Assembly: GCA_041906305.1 (NCBI GenBank)
Contig: JAYRJL010000004.1
Coordinates: forward strand, 389,316 to 453,315
Length of the DNA: 64,000 nucleotides
Source of the DNA: SHVZ01 sp041906305
Lineage (GTDB): Bacteria; Pseudomonadota; Alphaproteobacteria; SHVZ01
Direction: 5' to 3'
Numbering within the stretch: the stretch's first letter is position 1; each line of letters begins with the position of its first letter. Positions 24,714 to 32,672 of this stretch are shown piece by piece. The translations under genes were made by a program, and so were the position numbers. The notes under the pieces are model-generated. The model was not told where the DNA came from, did no database searches, and saw nothing but the letters and a program-made list of their open reading frames with translations.

Positions 24714-25070
24714 ATGCCGCTCCGCAAAATCTACGCGCATCTGGCCTGTCGGAGTCTCTCCGTCAGTCGTCCGTGGTTCGAACGGGTTTTCGACCGCGCG
24801 CCCGATGCGGCGCCGATGAAGGGACTCGTCGAATGGCACCATGGCGACGGGGCCGGCTTCCAGCTTTTCGAGGACCCCGATCATGCGGGGACCGGCACGC
24901 TCACGCTGATCGTGGACGGGCTTTCCGAAGAGCGCCACCGGCTCGCCCGCCTTGCCCCTGGAGAGATGGAGACGGCGGACTACGTCGACCTGATCCGTCT
25001 GCGAGACCCGACGGGAACCTCGTCGTCCTGGCCGAGCCCAGGGAGTGACCCCGCCAAAATTTCCCATTGA
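24714..25070 (+). CDS. VOC (glyoxalase/bleomycin-resistance-like) protein with probable C-terminal frameshift
   Basis: 118 residues as read. The beta-alpha-beta-beta core fits the VOC superfamily: IYAHLACRSLSVSRPWFERVFDR at the start, WHHGDGAGFQLFEDP in the middle, and DYVDLIRLRDP near the end. After RDP the frame reads TGTSSSWPSPG, whereas the frame shifted by one base reads DGNLVVLAEPRE followed by a stop at 25046-25048, which is the classic VOC ending. One missing G at 25008-25010 would explain this. It is either a sequencing/assembly indel or a recent lesion. Divergent from the hydrolase gene. Confidence 0.75.
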   Translation: MPLRKIYAHLACRSLSVSRPWFERVFDRAPDAAPMKGLVEWHHGDGAGFQLFEDPDHAGTGTLTLIVDGLSEERHRLARLAPGEMETADYVDLIRLRDPTGTSSSWPSPGSDPAKISH

Positions 25071-25122
25071 CGAGAAAAGAACAAAAAGCGAACATAAAAC
25101 TCAGTTACCGAAGGGGGACCCG

Positions 25123-25359
25123 ATGGCCACGAAGCTTTTCGACCGCAGCGCTCAGGAAGAACTCGTCGTCTGGCGCTCCGCCAAGCGCATCATCAAGCGG
25201 CGCGGCGTGGGCGCCTTGGACATTGCGCGCGGGGCCTCGGATACCTTGGCGTTCGAGGGGGACGAGAAGGGTGCGCGTGCCTGGAACAAGACGGCGCAGG
25301 CCGTCGAATGGCTGCTTCGCCACCCGGAGAGCATGGACCTGATCGACGCCCGGCCCTGA
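25123..25359 (+). CDS. Small hypothetical protein, DUF6961-like
   Basis: 78 residues, no signal peptide or membrane segment. It carries a charged helical pattern with a short GDEKGARAWNKTAQAVEWLL segment near residue 45; this recalls a small alphaproteobacterial family (DUF6961-like) of unknown role in which an Ala-x-x-Trp-x-x-Ile/Thr helix is conserved. The start ATG at 25123 has AGGGGG about 7 nt upstream, better than an in-frame upstream codon at 25045 that would overlap the VOC gene. Possibly co-transcribed with the VOC gene. Confidence 0.7.
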   Translation: MATKLFDRSAQEELVVWRSAKRIIKRRGVGALDIARGASDTLAFEGDEKGARAWNKTAQAVEWLLRHPESMDLIDARP

Positions 25360-25448
25360 GACGGAACCGCACGGCTTTACCCGCCATGCTCACGGCCGCA
25401 AGGGCAGGGCGCCTTCCTGGGGTCATGATCCTGTCCTATACGGGCGCC

Positions 25449-26030
25449 ATGATCATGACCGAGCACACGGGGCGCGGGGTCGGCCGGCGCGAGCGCCGCT
25501 GGCGCATGTTGCGCTGGGCCGGGGCGGCGGTGCTGCTGTCGGTGCCCTGGTTCATGATGCAGGTCAGCGACGGGTGGAACTGGCGGCCGGGATCCTTCAT
25601 CGCCTTCGGCGCGATGCTGGCTGGCGCGCTCGGCGCGTACGAGCTGGCGATCCGGATCTCGGGCAGCGCCGCGTACAAGCTCGGGGTCGGGCTTTCGATC
25701 GCGGCGGCCTTCGCCATGGTCTGGATGAACCTGGCCGTCGGCATCATCGGCTCGGAGGACAATCCCGCGAACCTGATGTACGCCGGCGTGCTGGCGGTCG
25801 GCGGCCTTGGCGCGATCGTCGCGCGCGGCCGGCCCGGCGGCATGGCGACGGCGTTGCTCGCGACCTCGCTGGCCCAGGCCGTGCTCGCCCTGGTCGCGCT
25901 GACCATCTGGGGACACGAGCCGCCGGGCCCGATCGGCATCCTGGTCCTGAACGGCGCCTTCGCCGCCATGTTCCTGGGCTCGGCCTGCCTGTTCCGGAAG
26001 GCGGCCCTGAGCGAGGCGACAGCGGGATAA
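25449..26030 (+). CDS. Predicted integral membrane protein
   Basis: 193 residues with five or so hydrophobic helices (about 20-36, 45-63, 74-95, 107-122 and 128-190 in two passes). The motif NLAVGIIGSEDNPANLMYAG near residue 98 is a hallmark I recognise from an uncharacterised family of small membrane proteins in soil bacteria. No enzymatic residues are apparent. The start is uncertain: ATG codons lie at 25449 and 25455, and no strong ribosome site marks either. It is convergent with a GNAT gene across an AT-rich gap. Confidence 0.75.
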   Translation: MIMTEHTGRGVGRRERRWRMLRWAGAAVLLSVPWFMMQVSDGWNWRPGSFIAFGAMLAGALGAYELAIRISGSAAYKLGVGLSIAAAFAMVWMNLAVGIIGSEDNPANLMYAGVLAVGGLGAIVARGRPGGMATALLATSLAQAVLALVALTIWGHEPPGPIGILVLNGAFAAMFLGSACLFRKAALSEATAG

Positions 26031-26069
26031 GGCCCTGGAACCTATCCACCAGCTCGGTTCAATTTATCG

Positions 26070-26085
26070 CATAATGTATATTATG
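26070..26085. repeat. AT-rich palindrome in a convergent gap
   Basis: CATAAT (26070-26075) and ATTATG (26080-26085) form a perfect 6-bp inverted repeat with GTAT between. The surrounding 26060-26100 is very AT-rich for this genome. The gap lies between two convergent 3' ends, so a transcription-stop or protein-binding role would be possible; the stem is too weak for a standard intrinsic terminator. Confidence 0.35.
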
Positions 26086-26130
26086 GAAAATATGATATTG
26101 ATCGGTTCGCCAGCCAGTTAGCGGAACTGC

Positions 26131-26598
26131 CTAAGGCTTCGTATCGGGCTTCGCGTACCGCCCGTTCGGCAGTCCGGCGCGGCTCATCAGGTTGCCCGCG
26201 CCGACGTCCTTGAAACCGAACGCTCGATAGAGTTCCTGCGCGTCGCGCGTGCCCAGCAGCCAGCGTCTAAGGCCCTGGAGATCCGGATGATCGAGCATCA
26301 AGCCGACCATCCACTTGCCGAGGCCTCGGCTCCGATGGCTTTCCAGCACGAAAACGTCGCTGAGCCAGGCGAACGTCGCCCGGTCAGTGATCACTCGGCC
26401 GAAGCCGACCTGCATACCGGCCGGATCGAAGATCGAGAAGCACATGGCTCCGTCGATCGCGCGCGCCATGATGTCGCGCGGCATGTTCTCGGCCCAGTAG
26501 ATCCGGCTGAGGAATCCGTGGACGACGTCCAGGTCGATCCGCGCCTTGTCGGTCGAAACCTCGAAGCCGTCGTCGCGCCGCCAGATGCCGGTCATCAT
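26131..26598 (-). CDS. GNAT-family N-acetyltransferase
   Basis: 155 residues. The acetyl-CoA loop reads RSRGLGKWMVGLML (about residues 88-101; R-x-x-G-x-G pattern), preceded by WLSDVFVLESH (motif A strand) and followed by the AQELYRAFGFK tail typical of GNAT enzymes. Substrate unknown. It is the last gene of the long operon that starts at the lytic transglycosylase, 2 nt downstream of the MBL hydrolase gene. Confidence 0.9.
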   Translation of the reverse strand: MMTGIWRRDDGFEVSTDKARIDLDVVHGFLSRIYWAENMPRDIMARAIDGAMCFSIFDPAGMQVGFGRVITDRATFAWLSDVFVLESHRSRGLGKWMVGLMLDHPDLQGLRRWLLGTRDAQELYRAFGFKDVGAGNLMSRAGLPNGRYAKPDTKP

Positions 26599-26600
26599 CG

Positions 26601-27362
26601 TCAGGCTTCCAGGACCATCCCGTCATAGGCCGGCTCGACATGGGCCGGCAGCGTCGCCTTGAGCCGGCCGTAGTCCAGCCACTGCGACATGTGGGTCAGC
26701 ACCGCGCGCTTCGGCTTTACCCGCTCGATCCATTCGAGCGTCTTGGCGAGATGGGTGTGGGTTATGTGCGGCTCGATGCGGAACGCATCGACGATCCAGA
26801 CATCCACCCCGTCGAGGATCCCGAACGCCGTCTCGTCGAGGTTCACGACGTCGGTGGAGTACGCGATCCGGCCGATGCGGAATCCGAGCGTCTTCGAGAA
26901 GCCATGGTCCTGCTCGAAGGGCTGGACCCGCATCCCGCCGATCTCGAACGGCCCGTCGATGGTCTTCGGCACCAGTGTCGGCTTGTAGAAGTAGTCGCCC
27001 TTAAGCACCTGAAACACATAGCCAAAGCGTTCGCGGATGATCTTGAGCGTCGCCGGGTCGGCATAGGCGTCGATGGTCGCGCCCATGCCGAGATTGAGCC
27101 CGCGGACGTCGTCGATCCCGTGCAGGTGGTCGGCATGGGCGTGGGTGTAGAGGATCGCGGTGACCGAGGTGACGCCGGCGGTCAGGAGCTGCTGACGGAG
27201 GTCGGGGCCGGTGTCGATCAGGAGCCGGGTCGGTCCCTGCTCTACCAGGATCGACGCGCGGAGCCGCCGGTTCCTGGGTTCGTTCGGGTCGCAGTCGCCC
27301 CAATGGTCGCCGACCAGCGGCACGCCCATCGAGCTGCCGCAGCCGAGGATGGTGACCTTCAC
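26601..27362 (-). CDS. MBL-fold metallo-hydrolase (PhnP-like)
   Basis: 253 residues. MKVTILGCGSSMGVPLVGD at the start and the metal motif THAHADHLHGIDD (about residue 73) place it in the beta-lactamase-fold phosphodiesterase group related to PhnP. The other metal ligands are DTGPDLR (near 51) and the late DAFRIEPHITHTHL and LTHMS segments. PhnP cleaves cyclic ribose phosphates; the members next to tatD in alphaproteobacteria are conserved but not characterised. It starts 10 nt after tatD. Confidence 0.92.
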   Translation of the reverse strand: MKVTILGCGSSMGVPLVGDHWGDCDPNEPRNRRLRASILVEQGPTRLLIDTGPDLRQQLLTAGVTSVTAILYTHAHADHLHGIDDVRGLNLGMGATIDAYADPATLKIIRERFGYVFQVLKGDYFYKPTLVPKTIDGPFEIGGMRVQPFEQDHGFSKTLGFRIGRIAYSTDVVNLDETAFGILDGVDVWIVDAFRIEPHITHTHLAKTLEWIERVKPKRAVLTHMSQWLDYGRLKATLPAHVEPAYDGMVLEA

Positions 27363-27372
27363 GCCTTGGATT

Positions 27373-28167
27373 TCACGAGGGGGCGAAGGCGCTGTCCGGG
27401 ATCTTCCGGAACAGCCGCCGGACGTTGGCGGTGGTGGTCGAGGCGAGATCCGACGGATCGACGCCCCGGAGTGCGGCCACCTTGGCCGCCGTGTGGACCA
27501 CGAAAGCCGGTTCGTTGCGCTTGCCCCGCATCGGGATCGGCGCCAGGTACGGCGCGTCGGTCTCGACCAGCAGCCGGTCGGCCGGGACCCAGGCGGCGGT
27601 CTGCTGCAGCGTCGCCGCCGACTTGAACGTCACGATCCCGGAAAGAGAAATCGAGAGGCCCAGATCGACAGCTTTTTCAGCCAGTTCCTGGCTCGAGGTG
27701 AAGCAGTGGATGAGGCCCGTATAGGACCCTTTCGCCATCTCCTCGGCGAGGATCGTTCCGGTATCGAGATCAGCGTCGCGGGTGTGCACGATGACCGGAA
27801 GCCCGGTCAGGCGCGCCGCCCCCAGATGCGCACGGAAGCTCCGGGCCTGGGCGTCCCTGGGGCTGTGGTCGTAGTAGTAGTCGAGCCCCGTCTCGCCGAC
27901 CGCGACCACCTTCGGATGCTCGGCGAGCCTGGCCAGCTTTTCGGCATCGGCGTCGGGCTCGGTGCCGGCCTCGTGCGGGTGGATCCCGACCGAGCAGTAG
28001 ATGTCGTCGTAGCGCTCGGCGATCGCGCGGACCCGGTCGAACTCGGTTAGCTTGGTGCCGATCGTGATCATGAGGCCGATGCCGGCCCGCCGCGCACGGC
28101 CGACGACCTCGTCCAGCTCCGCCGACAGCTCGGGGAAGTCCAGGTGGCAGTGGCTGTCGACCAGCAT
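27373..28167 (-). CDS. tatD: TatD family metal-dependent hydrolase (DNase)
   Basis: 264 residues. MLVDSHCHLDFPEL at the start (metal His-x-His), GVTGLDYYY with VGETGLDY (Glu ligand), VHTRDADLD (His) and LIHCFT (His), and ETDAPYLAPIP near the end (Asp ligand) form the amidohydrolase-type two-metal site. Family members are 3'-5' exonucleases involved in DNA/RNA quality control. Its ATG overlaps the metG stop by one base (TGATG). Part of the tmk-holB-metG-tatD operon, a standard alphaproteobacterial arrangement. Confidence 0.95.
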   Translation of the reverse strand: MLVDSHCHLDFPELSAELDEVVGRARRAGIGLMITIGTKLTEFDRVRAIAERYDDIYCSVGIHPHEAGTEPDADAEKLARLAEHPKVVAVGETGLDYYYDHSPRDAQARSFRAHLGAARLTGLPVIVHTRDADLDTGTILAEEMAKGSYTGLIHCFTSSQELAEKAVDLGLSISLSGIVTFKSAATLQQTAAWVPADRLLVETDAPYLAPIPMRGKRNEPAFVVHTAAKVAALRGVDPSDLASTTTANVRRLFRKIPDSAFAPS

Positions 28168-29756
28168 CAGCCGCCCGCCTTCGCCTTTGCCCCTGCCTTG
28201 CCTTTGGGCGCCGGGGCCTGGGGCTCCTGCCCCTCCTCGACATAGCGCGGGAAGACGCCCTGCGGCGCCGGCAGCGCCGTGCCCGGCTTAAGCGCGTGGG
28301 CCTGGCCCAGCGCCGTGAAGCTCCGCTGGTCCTCCGGCACGGCCAGCAGGTCGAGCATCCGCGCGGCCGACTGAGGCATCACCGGCTGGGCCAGGATCGC
28401 CAGGTGGCGGATCGTCTCGGCCAGCACATAGAGCACGGTCGCCATGCGCGTGGGATCGGTCTTCTTCAGCGCCCACGGCGCCTGCTCGTCGACGTAGCGG
28501 TTGGCGGCCGAAACCACTTCCCACTGCGCCTCGAGGGCCTTGTGGAACTGCTGCTCGTCGTATTCGCCGCGGACGCGCGGAAGCAGGCCGTGCGCGAGGG
28601 CGAGCAGGCCCTTGTCCGCATCGGTCAGGTCGCCGGCGACCGGCACCTTCGCCTCGCAGTTCTTGGCGATCTGCGACAGCACGCGCTGCGCGAGGTTGCC
28701 GAAGTCGTTGGCGAGGTCGGTGTTGATGCGCCGGACCATCGCCGCGTGGCTGAAGTTGCCGTCCTGACCGAACGGCAGCTCGCGCAGCAGGAAGTAGCGC
28801 GTGGGATCGAGTCCGTAGCGCTCCACCAGCCCCTGGGGCGTGATGAAGTTGCCGAGGGACTTCGACATCTTCTGACCCTCGGCCGTCCACCAGCCATGCG
28901 CGAACACGCGCTTCGGCGGCTTCAGGCCGGCGGCCATCAGGAAGGCCGGCCAGTAGACCGTGTGGAAGCGGATGATGTCCTTGCCGACCATGTGCAGGTC
29001 CGCCGGCCAGAACTTCGCGTACTCGCCGCCTTCGTCGGGGAATCCGGCCGCGCTCATGTAGTTCGTCAGCGCGTCGATCCAGACGTACATGATGTGCTTC
29101 GGTGCACCTGGAACCGGCACGCCCCATTTGAAGCTGGTGCGCGAGATCGAGAGATCGCGCAGCCCCGAGGAGACGAAGCTGACGATCTCGTTCTTGCGCG
29201 TGCGCGGCGCCAGGAAGTGCGGGTTCGCCTCGTAGAAGTCGAGCAGCGGCTGCTGCCACTTCGAAAGGTCGAAGAAGTAGTTTTCCTCCTCGAGCCACTC
29301 GACCTCGGCACCGGTCGGCGCCTTGCCCTCGACGAGCTCGCTCTCGTCATAGAAGGCCTCGTCCCGGACCGCGTACCAGCCGGCGAACTTGCCGAGATAG
29401 ATGTGGCCGTTCGCCTCCATCCGGCGCCACAGCTCCTGGCAGGCCTTGATGTGGCGCGGCTCGGTCGTCCGGATGAAGTCGTCGTTGGAATAATTCATCA
29501 ACGGCGAGAGATCGCGGAAGTGCTGGCTCACCTGGTCGGTGAACGCCTGCGGGGTGACGCCCGCGGCCTCGGCCGCCTTCGCCACCTTCTGGCCGTGCTC
29601 GTCGGTGCCGGTCAGGAACTTGACCTCGTAGCCGTCCAGCCGCTTGAAGCGCGCGAGCGCGTCGCAGGCGAGCGAGGTGTACGCGTGCCCGATATGGGGC
29701 GCGTCGTTCACGTAGTAGATCGGCGTCGTCAGGTAGTAACGCTTGGCCGCGGCCAT
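28167..29756 (-). CDS. metG: Methionyl-tRNA synthetase
   Basis: Charges tRNA-Met. The 529-residue class I enzyme has the HIGH motif as HIGHAYT (residues 22-28) and the KMSKS loop as KMSKSLGNF near residue 305. The connective region shows GKFAGWYAVRDEAFYDESEL without the four Cys knuckle, so it is the zinc-free type. It has no C-terminal tRNA-binding extension, consistent with the length. A conserved alanine-lysine-rich tail (about 25 residues) closes the protein. It begins 12 nt after holB and overlaps tatD by one base. Confidence 0.97.
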   Translation of the reverse strand: MAAAKRYYLTTPIYYVNDAPHIGHAYTSLACDALARFKRLDGYEVKFLTGTDEHGQKVAKAAEAAGVTPQAFTDQVSQHFRDLSPLMNYSNDDFIRTTEPRHIKACQELWRRMEANGHIYLGKFAGWYAVRDEAFYDESELVEGKAPTGAEVEWLEEENYFFDLSKWQQPLLDFYEANPHFLAPRTRKNEIVSFVSSGLRDLSISRTSFKWGVPVPGAPKHIMYVWIDALTNYMSAAGFPDEGGEYAKFWPADLHMVGKDIIRFHTVYWPAFLMAAGLKPPKRVFAHGWWTAEGQKMSKSLGNFITPQGLVERYGLDPTRYFLLRELPFGQDGNFSHAAMVRRINTDLANDFGNLAQRVLSQIAKNCEAKVPVAGDLTDADKGLLALAHGLLPRVRGEYDEQQFHKALEAQWEVVSAANRYVDEQAPWALKKTDPTRMATVLYVLAETIRHLAILAQPVMPQSAARMLDLLAVPEDQRSFTALGQAHALKPGTALPAPQGVFPRYVEEGQEPQAPAPKGKAGAKAKAGG

Positions 29757-29768
29757 CGGCCGGAACTC

Positions 29769-30884
29769 CTAGGACGGGCTGAGGAGGCGATCGTCGTCCA
29801 GGGCCAGAAAGAGGGTCAGCAGGACCTGCTTTCGGTCGATGTTGACGGCCTCGGAACGCTGGACCAGACGGCGGCTGTTCTCCCATAGCTCGCGCCATCG
29901 ATCAAGGCTGCGCCGGCCGGCGAGCCGTTGCAGCGCCGCTCCCTCCCCCGGCACGACCTCGGCCGGCGGGCCGGGATCGGCGGACGCCCGGGCGATCCTC
30001 GCCAGCAGGTCGATATGCATGTCGACGGCGGCGAGATACGAAGCGTCCGCGCCCTTGCGTGCCAGCTTGTCGGCGAAGCCCTGCATCTGCTGAACGTCGG
30101 GGGCCGTCGCGCTCGCGAGCTGGAAGATCTGGCGATAGAGGCCGAGACCGCCGGCGTCGATGAGGTCGAGCGCACGCCCGAGGCTGCCGCGGGCAAGGCG
30201 CGCGAGCGGTCCCCGCTCCTCCGTCGGAAGGTCCGGCGCGTGGCTGGCAAGCAGCCGGTCGAGAATATCGGGCTCCAGCGGTTTCAGCACCAGCCGCCGG
30301 CAGCGCGAGCGGATGGTTGGCAGGATGCGTCCGGCGCCGTGGTAGACGAGCAGCAGCACGGCCCGGCCCGGGGGCTCCTCCAGGATCTTGAGGAGCGAGT
30401 TCATCGACTGCGGATTGAGGTCGTCGACCGCGTCCACGATCGCGACGCGGAAGCCGCCCTCGGCCGGCGTCAGGTGCATGAACTCGGCGACGCCGCGCGC
30501 CTCCTCGGCGGTGATGACCTTGCGCAGGCGCTTGGCCTTCTCGTCGTAGCTGCGCTCGAGCGCGAGAAGATCGGGATGGCTGCCCGCCGCGATCAGGCGC
30601 GCGGCGCGGTGCGCCGGATCGACGTCGAGGTTCGACGGCGCGTCGCCGAACAGCCCCCCGCCCTCGCCGGTCGCGCCCGAGAGCAGGAAGCGCGCGAAGC
30701 GGAAGGCGAGCGTCGCCTTGCCGATGCCGCGCGGCCCCTCGATCAGCCAGGCATGCGCGAGCCGTCCCGATCGCACCGCCTCGACCATCTGCGCTTCCGC
30801 CGCTTCGTGGCCGAGCAACGCGGGGCCGAGCTTCGGGTGCGGCCTCTCCTTTTCTTCCGCTGAAGATGATTTCTTTCCGGTCAC
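29769..30884 (-). CDS. holB: DNA polymerase III delta' subunit
   Basis: Clamp-loader subunit, AAA+ fold. The 371-residue protein begins its ATPase core with LGPALLGHEAAEAQM and the P-loop-like GPRGIGKATLAFRF (about residue 50). The strand VAIVDAVDDLNPQSMNSLLKILEEPP near residue 149 is the sensor/Walker B-like hallmark of HolB, and LPTIRSRCRRL carries the SRC arginine motif. It overlaps tmk by 4 nt (ATGA). The order dac-tmk-holB-metG-tatD is well conserved in the class. Confidence 0.94.
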   Translation of the reverse strand: MTGKKSSSAEEKERPHPKLGPALLGHEAAEAQMVEAVRSGRLAHAWLIEGPRGIGKATLAFRFARFLLSGATGEGGGLFGDAPSNLDVDPAHRAARLIAAGSHPDLLALERSYDEKAKRLRKVITAEEARGVAEFMHLTPAEGGFRVAIVDAVDDLNPQSMNSLLKILEEPPGRAVLLLVYHGAGRILPTIRSRCRRLVLKPLEPDILDRLLASHAPDLPTEERGPLARLARGSLGRALDLIDAGGLGLYRQIFQLASATAPDVQQMQGFADKLARKGADASYLAAVDMHIDLLARIARASADPGPPAEVVPGEGAALQRLAGRRSLDRWRELWENSRRLVQRSEAVNIDRKQVLLTLFLALDDDRLLSPS

Positions 30885-31531
30885 AGCGTCACGCCGAGAC
30901 GATCGGCGACGGCCCTCGCGACCGCGTCGTGCACGGCGTCGACGTCGCCACGCGCGTCGATCACCACGCAGCGTTCCGGTTCCGCCTTGGCGATGGCGAG
31001 GAATCCCTGGCGCATGCGCTCGTGAAAGCCCGTATCCATCCGCTCGAACCGGTCCTCGCCCGACGCCTTCGCCTTGAGCCGAGCTTGCGCCCGCCCGAGG
31101 CCGTCCACCACCGGCAGGTCGAAGATCAGCGTCAGGTCCGGCTTCACCTCGCCGATCGCGAGGCGGCGCAGCGCCTCGATGTCGGCGTCGGCCACGCCGC
31201 GGCCGTAGCCCTGGTAGGCGCGCGTCGAGTCATGGAAGCGGTCGGAGATCACCCATCTGCCTTGATCGAGCGCCGGCTTGATCGTCTTCAGCCAGTGATC
31301 GCGGCGCGCGGCGATCATCAGGAAGGCCTCGGTCGTCGGATCCCAGCGTCCGACCTCGCCAGCGACCAGCAGATTGCGGATCGCCTCGGCGCCGGGCGAG
31401 CCGCCGGGCTCGCGGGTCTGGACGACGGAGAGGCCGGCTTTCGCCAGCCTCTCGCCGAGCTTCTTGATCTGGGTGGTCTTCCCCGCCCCTTCGCCGCCTT
31501 CGAAGGTGACGAAGCGAGCGGGTGCGATCAC
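30881..31531 (-). CDS. tmk: Thymidylate kinase
   Basis: Phosphorylates dTMP to dTDP. The 216-residue protein has the P-loop FEGGEGAGKTTQIKKL (residues 9-24), the DR-x motif in ISDRFHDSTRAYQGYGRG (about 95-112) and the LIFDLPV strand, all usual for Tmk. Overlaps the upstream carboxypeptidase gene and the downstream holB by 4 nt each (ATGA in both cases), so translation of the three is coupled. Confidence 0.96.
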   Translation of the reverse strand: MIAPARFVTFEGGEGAGKTTQIKKLGERLAKAGLSVVQTREPGGSPGAEAIRNLLVAGEVGRWDPTTEAFLMIAARRDHWLKTIKPALDQGRWVISDRFHDSTRAYQGYGRGVADADIEALRRLAIGEVKPDLTLIFDLPVVDGLGRAQARLKAKASGEDRFERMDTGFHERMRQGFLAIAKAEPERCVVIDARGDVDAVHDAVARAVADRLGVTL

Positions 31532-32658
31532 TTCTGCTGGCCGAAGATCAGGTAGGAGACCGCGGCGCCGATGCGGCCGGCGGGACCAAGCTGGCTCACC
31601 GCTTCGCCGGCGATCAGTGGCAGCTCGCGCGTCTGCACGCCGGGCGCCGCGATGGTCAGCTTGCCGACGGTCTGCCCCTTCTGGATCGGCGCCGGGATCG
31701 GCTCCTGGAACACGGCCGTCACCTTCATGCCCTGGCGTGCCTTTCTCGGCAGCGTCACCTCGAGATTCTCACCGGCCTGGAGCGAGACGGTCTTCGCGTC
31801 GCCGAGCCAGACGCCCGCGGACTGGACGGTCTCACCCTGCTTGAACAACGCGTAGTTCTCGAATTCGCGGAAGGACCAGTCGATCAGGTTTTCGGATTCC
31901 TGCGCGCGCGCCTTCATGCTCGGCAAGCCATTGAGCACCATGATGATGCGGCGCTCGCCACGCTTGACCGAAGCGGTGAGACCGTAGCCCGCTATTTCCG
32001 TGTGACCGGTCTTGAGGCCATCGGCGCCGAGCGGCTTGTAGAGCAGCGGGTTGCGGTTGCCCTGCTTGATGCCGTTGTAGGTGTAGTTCAGCTCCGCATA
32101 GTACTTGTAGTATTCCGGATACGCCTCGATCGTATGCTTGGCGAGCAGCGCCAGCTCGCGCGCGGTCATCAGGTGCTCGGGATGCGGCCAGCCGCTGGCG
32201 TTCTTGAACACCGACTTGGTGAGGCCGAGCTCGCGGGCCTTCTTGGTCATCTGCTCGGCGAACGCCTCCTCCGATCCGGCGAGCGCCTCGGCGACCACGA
32301 TGCAGGCGTCGTTGCCAGACTGGATCACGATGCCGCGGATCAGGTCCTCGACCTTCACGCGTCCCCCCAGCGGCACGAACATCTTCGAGCCCTGGATCCG
32401 CCACGCCTTCTCCGAGACCGGGAACTCGTCGGTGAGCTTGACCTCGCCCTTCTGCAGCTTCTCGAAGAGCATGTGCGCGGTCATCATCTTGCTCATCGAC
32501 GACGGCGGCATGAGCTCGTCTGAATTCTTGTCGAGCAGGACCGTGCCCGTCTTCAGGTCGACGATGTAGGCCTGCTTCGCCTGGGTCTCGATCGTCTGGG
32601 CGAAGGCCGGAGCCGTCCCGAGGACGAAGGCGGCGGCAAGGAGAAGGCTGCGGAGCAT
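31528..32658 (-). CDS. dacC: D-alanyl-D-alanine carboxypeptidase (PBP5/6 type)
   Basis: Removes the terminal D-Ala of peptidoglycan pentapeptides. The 376-residue protein has a signal peptide (LLLAAAFVLGTAPAFA), then the S11 motifs: SMSK near residue 56 (active Ser and Lys), SGND near 113 and LKTGHTE near 213. The last about 20 residues are amphipathic and could anchor it to the membrane. I chose the ATG at 32658 because GAGAGG stands 8 nt upstream; an ATG at 32676 would add six residues. The gene sits between rlpA (14 nt) and tmk. The symbol is by analogy. Confidence 0.95.
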   Translation of the reverse strand: MLRSLLLAAAFVLGTAPAFAQTIETQAKQAYIVDLKTGTVLLDKNSDELMPPSSMSKMMTAHMLFEKLQKGEVKLTDEFPVSEKAWRIQGSKMFVPLGGRVKVEDLIRGIVIQSGNDACIVVAEALAGSEEAFAEQMTKKARELGLTKSVFKNASGWPHPEHLMTARELALLAKHTIEAYPEYYKYYAELNYTYNGIKQGNRNPLLYKPLGADGLKTGHTEIAGYGLTASVKRGERRIIMVLNGLPSMKARAQESENLIDWSFREFENYALFKQGETVQSAGVWLGDAKTVSLQAGENLEVTLPRKARQGMKVTAVFQEPIPAPIQKGQTVGKLTIAAPGVQTRELPLIAGEAVSQLGPAGRIGAAVSYLIFGQQK

Positions 32659-32672
32659 GGCGTGACCTCTCT

